A stretch of 64,000 nt of DNA from Comamonas thiooxydans. GTDB taxonomy: Bacteria > Pseudomonadota > Gammaproteobacteria > Burkholderiales > Burkholderiaceae_C. The stretch's first letter is position 1. Every line of letters starts with the position of its first letter. Positions 57,469 through 64,000 of the stretch are shown here, piece after piece. The stretch lies in NCBI RefSeq assembly GCF_002157685.2, contig NZ_AP026738.1, forward strand, positions 3,286,001-3,350,000, written 5' to 3'. The translations under genes were made by a program, and so were the position numbers. The notes under the pieces were generated by a model. The model saw only the letters and a program-made list of their open reading frames with translations. It was not told where the DNA came from and made no database searches.

Positions 57469-58818
57469 TTAGCTGAAAAGCCTTCTGGCAAGAAGTGAGC
57501 CGGCCGACAGCTCTGCGCTGTCGAGCTTGTCGTAGAGCAGCTCCAGGTCATGCTGAATCGGGTCCAGCGCCGAAACCGGCAGCAGATAGCCGTTCTGGTC
57601 GCAGAGCACGCCGTCCATGGTCTGGCACAGTTGCTCCGCCACCTGGCGCAGGCGCGCAAACGGCTGCTGTCCACGCGGCACCTGGGCCACATCCAGGCTG
57701 AGCAGGAATTCGCGCACGACGGACTGATCCAGATCATCGCCCATGGCGGCCTGGGGGTCGTAGTTCAGCACCAGCACCGGAGGCAGGCCCTGGATGGGGG
57801 AGGCAAGCACCATGCGGCCCGGCATGGGCGTGATGACAAAGCCCAGGCGCTGGGCATTTTGCTGGACATAACCAGCACTCCAGGACGCCTGACGCGCACG
57901 CAGCATAAAGCTCAGTTGCGCATCGTGCTCGCTGGCGAACTGATCGAGCTCGCGTGCACGCGAGACCTCGTTGAGCATATTGGGCACGTCAGCCATGGCG
58001 CCCAGCGCATCGGCGAAGCGCTGCACCTTGGTGACGAACTCCGAGAACTCGATCTCGTTGAGTGCACCGGTACGGTTGGCCAGTTGGACACCGGCCTGAA
58101 AGCCCAGATAGCGCTGGCCGGTCTGCAACGGCTCCCACTGCTTGCTGTCCTGGTTCATGCCTTCAATGGCAAAGGGCTTGTTGCCGGCGCGGCGGGTACT
58201 GGGCTGGGCCTGCAAGGCCACTTCACCAGGAACAATCTGGGCCACGGTAATCGGAGCAATCGCATCGATCAGCGCATCCAGATGGCCGCGTCGCTCCACT
58301 GACGGGGCGGGAGGGATCGAAGCGGCCAGAGGAGCGTCCGTCAGCACGGGCTCCACAGCCTGCGCGGCCTGCTCAGTCACTGCTGCAATGGCTGCATCCG
58401 TGCCCTGAGCGTTCACCTCTTGCACAGCATGCGTAGCCTCAGTCGCCTCGGCTTTGTGCTGGGCGGCCACCAGGGCTTCCTGACGCTGCGCTTCCTCATG
58501 GGCTTCGCGCGCCACCAGGCGGGCCAGCTCGGCATCGGCTTCGGCAAAGCGACCTGCCGATTCGGGCATCTGCAGGGGCTCGGTACCGGGAATGGCCTTG
58601 CCGAAATCCCCCAGCACGGGCTCATGCTGGTATTTGGTCAGGTCCGCACCATGACCGACGGTATTCATTCCGGGCTCGAGACGCTGAGGATCTGTGCTTT
58701 CATCCTCAGGCTCGGCCCGCTTGGGCGCATTGCGACGCGCAGTCCAGGAGTTGTAGGCAACGATCAGCGCCAACAGCACCACACCCAGGACGGCCAGACT
58801 GATTTGCAAGTTACTCAT
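57469..58818 (-). CDS. zipA: Cell division protein ZipA (FtsZ-binding), 449 aa
   Basis: A short N-terminal membrane anchor (LQISLAVLGVVLLALIVAYN) is followed by a long Ala/Glu/Pro-rich linker (about 25-310). The C-terminal FtsZ-binding domain contains QLSFMLRARQASWSAGYVQQ region, FVITPMPGRMVLASPIQGLP and LPPVLVLNYDPQAAMGDDLD. This is longer than E. coli ZipA because of the linker. It tethers the FtsZ ring to the membrane. It lies between smc and ligA. Confidence 0.9.
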   Translation of the reverse strand: MSNLQISLAVLGVVLLALIVAYNSWTARRNAPKRAEPEDESTDPQRLEPGMNTVGHGADLTKYQHEPVLGDFGKAIPGTEPLQMPESAGRFAEADAELARLVAREAHEEAQRQEALVAAQHKAEATEATHAVQEVNAQGTDAAIAAVTEQAAQAVEPVLTDAPLAASIPPAPSVERRGHLDALIDAIAPITVAQIVPGEVALQAQPSTRRAGNKPFAIEGMNQDSKQWEPLQTGQRYLGFQAGVQLANRTGALNEIEFSEFVTKVQRFADALGAMADVPNMLNEVSRARELDQFASEHDAQLSFMLRARQASWSAGYVQQNAQRLGFVITPMPGRMVLASPIQGLPPVLVLNYDPQAAMGDDLDQSVVREFLLSLDVAQVPRGQQPFARLRQVAEQLCQTMDGVLCDQNGYLLPVSALDPIQHDLELLYDKLDSAELSAGSLLARRLFS

Positions 58819-58854
58819 GTGAGAAAACGGTTCTTCAATAGGGGATGACCGGGC

Positions 58855-61800
58855 TCAGGATAGCTCAGCCATGGAGAGGGCGGACTCCATGTCCACCGCA
58901 ACAATTCGTGAAACGCCCTGTTCCTGCATGGTCACACCAATCAGCTGCTCGGCCATCTCCATGGCGATCTTGTTGTGACTGATGAACAGGAACTGGGTTC
59001 CCTTGCTCATGCTGTAAACCAGCTTGGCATAACGTTCGGTATTGGCGTCGTCCAGCGGCGCATCCACCTCGTCCAGCAGACAGAATGGCGCGGGGTTGAG
59101 CTGGAAGATGGCAAACACCAGCGCAATCGCGGTCAGCGCCTTCTCGCCGCCCGAGAGCAGGTGAATGGTCTGGTTCTTCTTGCCGGGCGGCTGGGCAATC
59201 ACCTGCACCCCGGCATCGAGAATTTCGTCGCCGGTGATCACCAGCTTGGCCTGACCGCCACCGAACAGCTCGGGAAACATGCGGCCAAAATGGCGATTGA
59301 CGATGTCAAAGGTGCCGGTCAGCAAATCCCGCGTTTCGGCATCGATCTTGCGAATGGCTTCTTCCAAGGTGTTCATGGCCTTGGTCAGATCATCCATCTG
59401 CGCATCGAGGAAGGTCTTGCGCTCACGCGCCAGGGTCAACTCATCCAGCGCGGCCAGATTCACGGCCCCCAGGGCCTGGATTTCGCGGTGCAGGCGGTCG
59501 ATTTCACCTTGCAGGCCGTGCATGCGCACATTGCCTTCGGCAATCGACTGAGCCACAGCAGCCAGATCGGCCTCGGCCTCGGTCAGCAGATTGCTGTACT
59601 GCTCCAGACCCAGGCGCGCGGCCTGTTCCTTGAGCTGGAATTCGGTGATGCGCTGACGCAGCGGATCCAGTGCCTTTTCCAGGCTCTGGCGACGCTCGTC
59701 GCTGGCACGCAGCTTGTTGGTCAGATCCTCATATTCACTGCGGCGCTCGGCGACGTCTTTTTCGCGTTGCATCTTCAGATCCAGCGCATCCTGCAGACCG
59801 CCCTGCGCTGCGGCATCAGACAGTCTTGCCAGTTCGTCCTGAGCGCGTTGCTGCTCCTCGGCCAGGGACTTGGCCTGCTGGCTGGCGGTTTCGATGGTGC
59901 GCGACAGCTCGGCGCGACGCGCGTGCAGCGTGCGCTGCGAGAAGGTCGCCTCCTGGGCCTGACGCTCCAGGCTGCGCAACTGTTCGCGCGATTCGTTCAG
60001 ACGGCGCTCGGCCTCCAGCACGCGATCGCCCAGCTGGGCATGGCGCTCCTGACTGTCGGCCAGTTGCATGTCCAGCTCTTCAAAGCGGGCCTCGGCGGCG
60101 ACCTTGCGCTCTTCGATATCGGAGAGCTGGGTTTCGACTTCGGACAGATCCGCCGAAATTTGCGCATTGCGGGCGCGCGCCTGCTCGGCCAGTTGAGACA
60201 GGCGCAAGGTCTCGACCTGCAGCTCATGGGCACGGCTTTGCGACTCGCTCGCTTCGCGGCGTGCGGACACCAGACGCTGCGAAGCATCGGCATAAGCGCT
60301 TTCGGCGCGCACCAAGGCCGAACGCGATTCATCGGCGATCAGCGCCTGGGCGCGGACTTCCTTTTCCAGGTGCTCTATTTCCTGCGCCCGCGCCAGCAGC
60401 CCCGATTGTTCGGAGTCCTGCGCATAAAAAGTCACGCTGTGCGCGGTCACCGCATGGCCGGTGGGCACATAAATGGTCTCGCCAGCCTGCAGATCGGCAC
60501 GCTTGGCCAGAGCCTCGTCGAGCGTGGGCGCGGTATAGCAGCCCGTCAGCCAGTCCACCAGCACGGTGCGCAGGCCGGCGTCATTGATCTTGAGCAGATC
60601 GCTGAGACGCGCAAAGCGCGCAGCCGCCGATGCGCCCACCGCCTGAGCCTGGCTGAAGAAGGCCAGCCGGGCCGGCGGAGCGTCCTGTCCGCCCGAGCCC
60701 AGAAAGCCGCGCACCATGTCGAGGCGACCGACTTCCAGCGCACCCAGACGTTCGCGCAGTGCGGCTTCCAGCGCATTTTCCCAGCCCGACTCGATGGCGA
60801 TGCGACTCCACAGACCTTGCATGCCGTCCAACCCATGCTTGGCCAGCCAGGGCTGAAGCTTGCCATCGGTCTTGACCTTTTCCTGCAAGGCCTTGAGCGC
60901 GTCCAGCCGCGCCGACAGATCGGCGTGACGACTGTTTTCGGCATTCACGGCCTGCTGTCGTGCGCGCCTATCCTCATCGAGTTGCGGCACGCTGTCCTGC
61001 AACTCGTTGAGGACGGCATCAGCCATCTCGGCCAGCTCCTGCGCCTCGGCCAGTTGCGTCTGCAGATTGTTCAGACGCGCTTCATCCGGCGTTTCCAGTG
61101 CATTGCGGTCGGCCCGTAAACGTTCATAACGGGTTTCGAACTGGCGACGCTGCTCATCGAGACTGCGCTGCTCGGCGGCCAGCACCTGAATCTGCTGCTG
61201 CACCTGCACCACCGAGTTGCGCTGGTCTGCATCGGCTTTCTGCGCCTTATGCAGAGAATCTTCCAGATCGGGCAGGCGAGTGCTTTGCTCTTCGAGCTGG
61301 GCAGCCAGCATCTCGGCCTGCTCTTCGGCATCCATGCCCGCCCCTTCGATGTTCTCGATCTCGCCCTGGGCCTCTTCGCTGCGGCTGCTCCACAGCAGCA
61401 GTTGCTCGGCCAGTTGCTGCAGACGCAGTTGCACGCGCTGGCGACCTTCGACCACATAGCGGATTTCGGCCTCCAGCTTGCCGACCTCGGCCGTGGCTTC
61501 GTATAGCTTGCTCTGCGCCTGATTGACCTGATCACTGGCGTCATAGTGCGACTGGCGCAGGGTTTCGAGTCCGCTCTCGTTGTTGCGGATATCGGCCATG
61601 CGCTCTTCGAGCTCGTTGACGACCTTGAGGCCTTCGACACGCACGCGGTCCTGCTCGGCCTCGGCATCGGCCCGCTTCATGAACCACAGTTGATGCTGCT
61701 TGAGCGTTACCTGGGCGTTCAAGCCGTTGTACTTGGCCGCAACTTCGGCCTGCTTTTCCAGCTTGTCCAGATTGGCATTGAGCTCGCGCAGAATGTCTTC

Positions 61801-62382
61801 CACACGGGTGAGGTTCTCGGTCGTGGCCGAGAGGCGGTTTTCCGTCTCACGACGACGCTCCTTGTACTTGGAAACCCCGGCCGCTTCTTCGAGAAACAGG
61901 CGCAGCTCTTCGGGGCGCGACTCGATGATGCGGCTGATCGTGCCCTGTCCGATGATGGCGTAGGCACGCGGTCCCAGACCCGTTCCCAGAAACACGTCCT
62001 GAACGTCGCGACGACGCACGGGCTGGTTGTTGATGAAGTAGCTGCTGTTGCCCTCGCGCGTGAGCACGCGCTTGACGGCGATTTCGCCGAACTGCCCCCA
62101 CTGACCGCCCGCGCGGTGGTCGCTGTTGTCGAAGGTCAGCTCGACACTGGCACGGCTGGACGGCTTGCGATGCGTGGTGCCGTTGAAGATCACGTCCTGC
62201 ATGGACTCGCCACGCAACTCGCTGGCCTTGCTCTCTCCCAGCACCCAGCGCACCGCATCCATGATGTTGGACTTGCCGCAACCGTTGGGCCCCACCACGC
62301 CGACCATCTGCCCCGGCAGAATGAAATTGGTGGGCTCGGCAAAGGATTTGAAGCCGGAGAGCTTGATGGAATTCAGGCGCAC
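58855..62382 (-). CDS. smc: Chromosome segregation protein SMC, 1175 aa
   Basis: The GTG start at 62382 begins RLNSIKLSGFKSFAEPTNF. The N-terminal ATPase half has VVGPNGCGKSNIMDAVRWVL (Walker A). Two long coiled coils (about 165-500 and 660-1000) flank a hinge (about 510-655, GARLAFF-type region). The C-terminal half has IHLLSGGEKALTAIALVFAI (signature) and APFCLLDEVDAPLDDANTER (Walker B). It folds and segregates the chromosome. It is the first gene of the smc-zipA-ligA group. Confidence 0.98.
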   Translation of the reverse strand: MRLNSIKLSGFKSFAEPTNFILPGQMVGVVGPNGCGKSNIMDAVRWVLGESKASELRGESMQDVIFNGTTHRKPSSRASVELTFDNSDHRAGGQWGQFGEIAVKRVLTREGNSSYFINNQPVRRRDVQDVFLGTGLGPRAYAIIGQGTISRIIESRPEELRLFLEEAAGVSKYKERRRETENRLSATTENLTRVEDILRELNANLDKLEKQAEVAAKYNGLNAQVTLKQHQLWFMKRADAEAEQDRVRVEGLKVVNELEERMADIRNNESGLETLRQSHYDASDQVNQAQSKLYEATAEVGKLEAEIRYVVEGRQRVQLRLQQLAEQLLLWSSRSEEAQGEIENIEGAGMDAEEQAEMLAAQLEEQSTRLPDLEDSLHKAQKADADQRNSVVQVQQQIQVLAAEQRSLDEQRRQFETRYERLRADRNALETPDEARLNNLQTQLAEAQELAEMADAVLNELQDSVPQLDEDRRARQQAVNAENSRHADLSARLDALKALQEKVKTDGKLQPWLAKHGLDGMQGLWSRIAIESGWENALEAALRERLGALEVGRLDMVRGFLGSGGQDAPPARLAFFSQAQAVGASAAARFARLSDLLKINDAGLRTVLVDWLTGCYTAPTLDEALAKRADLQAGETIYVPTGHAVTAHSVTFYAQDSEQSGLLARAQEIEHLEKEVRAQALIADESRSALVRAESAYADASQRLVSARREASESQSRAHELQVETLRLSQLAEQARARNAQISADLSEVETQLSDIEERKVAAEARFEELDMQLADSQERHAQLGDRVLEAERRLNESREQLRSLERQAQEATFSQRTLHARRAELSRTIETASQQAKSLAEEQQRAQDELARLSDAAAQGGLQDALDLKMQREKDVAERRSEYEDLTNKLRASDERRQSLEKALDPLRQRITEFQLKEQAARLGLEQYSNLLTEAEADLAAVAQSIAEGNVRMHGLQGEIDRLHREIQALGAVNLAALDELTLARERKTFLDAQMDDLTKAMNTLEEAIRKIDAETRDLLTGTFDIVNRHFGRMFPELFGGGQAKLVITGDEILDAGVQVIAQPPGKKNQTIHLLSGGEKALTAIALVFAIFQLNPAPFCLLDEVDAPLDDANTERYAKLVYSMSKGTQFLFISHNKIAMEMAEQLIGVTMQEQGVSRIVAVDMESALSMAELS

Positions 62383-62633
62383 GGTGTCGGTGTCGGTCTA
62401 GAGGCTGGCCAGCAAAGGCTTGTGATTGGGAAAGAAAACGGCAAAAGCGGTTGCACAAACGCAAAACTTGAAAAAGCCCTGTTCTTGCTCGCAACCGTCA
62501 ACAGACGGGAATCATAACGCGGCCTGCCCCCTCGTCAGCCAAGATTGCTGCATACACGCAAACCATAGCTGCCTGCGCAGGATCGACAAGGGATTGGGGC
62601 AGATTCTGATCGAATAAGAGAGCAGCGGACGCC

Positions 62634-62963
62634 TCAGGTGCGCGGCTGAAAAGCAATCAGACCCGCCCCCAGCAGACAGACGGCCACCCCTGCCATATCC
62701 CAGGCGCTGGGCTTGATGCCATCCACCAGCCACAGCCACAGAAGCGCCACGCTGATGTAGATACCGCCGTAGGCCGCGTAGATACGACCCGAGGCCGAGG
62801 GATGCAAAGTCAGCAGCCAGACAAACAAGGCCAGACTGACCGCAGCGGGCAGCAGCAGCCAGGCGCTGCCGCCCTGCTTGAGCCAGAGCCAGGGCAGGTA
62901 ACAGCCCACAATCTCCGCCACGGCGGTCAGGACAAATAGCAACAGGGTCTTGATTTCAGGCAA
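62634..62963 (-). CDS. UPF0060 (YnfA-like) membrane protein, 109 aa
   Basis: A TTG at 62963 begins [20 protein letters not shown]. Four membrane helices fill the protein ([58 protein letters not shown] and [16 protein letters not shown]). Sequence and length are those of the UPF0060 family, related to small multidrug transporters. The segment 62383-62633 before it holds no gene. Confidence 0.92.
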   Translation of the reverse strand: MPEIKTLLLFVLTAVAEIVGCYLPWLWLKQGGSAWLLLPAAVSLALFVWLLTLHPSASGRIYAAYGGIYISVALLWLWLVDGIKPSAWDMAGVAVCLLGAGLIAFQPRT

Positions 62964-63014
62964 TTCAATCTCTCACACAGCGAAATGCGGGCATTGTAGA
63001 GAGCATGAACCGCC

Positions 63015-64000
63015 TCAACGCATGGACACCGGACTGAGAGCCGGCGTCGGAGATCCCGGCACATTGCCATTGGTGACCAGGCTCTCGAACTCGCTGACCG
63101 GCACGGGCGGGCTCATCAGATACCCCTGCCACGCATAACAGCGTATGCCTTCGAGAAAACGGCACTGCGCCTGGGTCTCCACGCCTTCGGCGATCACATG
63201 CAGACTCAGGCTCTTGGCCAGAGCCACAATGGTGCGGGCAATGGCTGCGTCATTGGGATCGGTCAGCACGTCACGCACAAAACTGCGGTCGATCTTGAGC
63301 TGGTCCAGCGGCAGCCTTTTCAGATAGGACAGCGAGGAATAGCCGGTACCAAAGTCGTCCAGCGAGAATCCGATGCCGTAGGACTTCAGACGCATCATCT
63401 TGGCGATGGTGTCGTCCACATCGGAGACCAGCATGCCTTCGGTCAGCTCCAGCTTGAGCCGACGCGCATCGGCTCCATGCTCGGCCAGCGCCTTGAGCAC
63501 CTGCTCGACAAATCCGCTCTGATGGAACTGCTTGGGACTGACGTTGACCGAGAGCACCAGTTGCGCATAACGGGGGTGCTTGGCCCATTTCGCCAGTTGC
63601 CGGCAGGCGGCCTGCAGCACCCAGTCGCCCAGGGGCAGGATGACGCCTGTTTCCTCGGCCAGCGGAATGAAATGCGCAGGGGGGACAAAGCCTTTCTCAG
63701 GATGCTTCCAGCGCAGCAGACCTTCGGCGCCAATCACCTTGCCCATCTCCACCTGGGGTTGATAGAACAGCTCGAATTCACCGGCCTGCAGACCGGCACG
63801 CATATCCTGCTCAAGCGTACGACGCTCCTGCAGCGCCGATTGCAGCTGGGGGTCGAAGAAGCAACTGACATTGCGCCCCTGGCTCTTGGCCTGGTACATG
63901 GCCATTTCAGCGCGGCGCTGTACTTCTTCACCCGTCAGTTCTGGCTCGCCAAACAGGCTCAGGCCCATGCTGACGGTGATGGAGCGCGGAATACCGCCGA
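63015..64000 (-). CDS. GGDEF-EAL domain protein, C-terminal part
   Basis: The frame continues beyond the right edge of the window. The visible start GGIPRSITVSMGLSLFGEPE and AEMAMYQAKSQGRNVSCF is the end of a GGDEF domain. The EAL domain follows with FELFYQPQVEMGKVIGAEGL (EGL in place of EAL), ILPLGDWVLQAACRQLAKWA, KLELTEGMLVSDVDDTIAKM, SLDDFGTGYSSLSYLKRLPL, then IDRSFVRDV and VIAEGVET. The metal and substrate residues are kept, so it is likely an active cyclic-di-GMP phosphodiesterase. Confidence 0.95.
   Translation of the reverse strand, partial: GGIPRSITVSMGLSLFGEPELTGEEVQRRAEMAMYQAKSQGRNVSCFFDPQLQSALQERRTLEQDMRAGLQAGEFELFYQPQVEMGKVIGAEGLLRWKHPEKGFVPPAHFIPLAEETGVILPLGDWVLQAACRQLAKWAKHPRYAQLVLSVNVSPKQFHQSGFVEQVLKALAEHGADARRLKLELTEGMLVSDVDDTIAKMMRLKSYGIGFSLDDFGTGYSSLSYLKRLPLDQLKIDRSFVRDVLTDPNDAAIARTIVALAKSLSLHVIAEGVETQAQCRFLEGIRCYAWQGYLMSPPVPVSEFESLVTNGNVPGSPTPALSPVSMR

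Overview
The window is a high-GC betaproteobacterial chromosome segment. The host genes (ctaA/COX15 and ctaB, a TsdA/cytochrome c4 pair, ligA-zipA-smc, a UPF0060 protein) have the order and sequence style of Comamonadaceae, most likely Comamonas or a close relative. This placement is inferred from gene content and order, not from a database search.

Bases 1 to about 43,850 are the right-hand and central part of a siphovirus-type prophage; its far end lies left of the window. The prophage is integrated at the 3' end of a tRNA-Gly(CCC) gene (43854-43927), with integrase and excisionase beside the tRNA. Read leftwards from the repressor, the minus strand carries a Cro-like gene, a CII-family regulator, O-like and P-like replication genes with iterons inside the O-like gene, terminase small and large subunits, a Mor-like activator, a 5.7 kb accessory insertion, lambda-type head genes (W, B, C/Nu3, D, E, FII-like), tail genes (terminator, tube, tape measure, tip proteins), then holin and a GH24 endolysin cut by the window start. 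From the repressor rightwards, the plus strand is a loose early operon of small genes, nearly every one preceded by an intrinsic terminator, ending in xis and int.

Accessory (moron) genes, many AT-rich and often on the strand opposite to their neighbours, sit at several points. At 18.2-20.4 kb there is an overlapping two-gene unit with a duplicated 22-bp operator. At 21.7-23.3 kb there is a soluble protein plus four-helix membrane protein pair with RexAB-like layout. At 33.6-35.0 kb there is a MORN-repeat lipoprotein. At 37.0-37.6 kb there is a DUF4337 protein. At 37.8-38.9 kb there is a DUF4145 plus membrane protein pair. At 39.4-40.8 kb there is an AbiC-like abortive-infection protein. Repeated fragments of phage genes flank several of these, marking how they were inserted.

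The most notable regulatory finding is two paralogous antirepressor loci (a Rha type at 20.5-21.6 kb and a BRO type at 40.9-41.9 kb). Each has a structured leader of the P1 C4 / P4 CI antisense-RNA kind. In each leader a short element, its complement and a second copy of the element occur in order, and the element changes between the two leaders with compensating changes in the complement. The CI repressor gene is bracketed by five copies of an ACCGA-NN-TCGGT operator arranged like OR and OL.

The host portion (44.4-64 kb) holds heme A/heme O synthesis genes, a thiosulfate dehydrogenase-like diheme cytochrome with its c4 partner, a PmrB/QseC-like two-component system, a divergent operon for a DsbD/Lgt/thioredoxin fusion and DsbG with a PmrA-type box in the shared promoter region, a patatin-like protein, ligA, zipA, smc, a UPF0060 membrane protein and the C-terminal part of a GGDEF-EAL protein cut by the window end.
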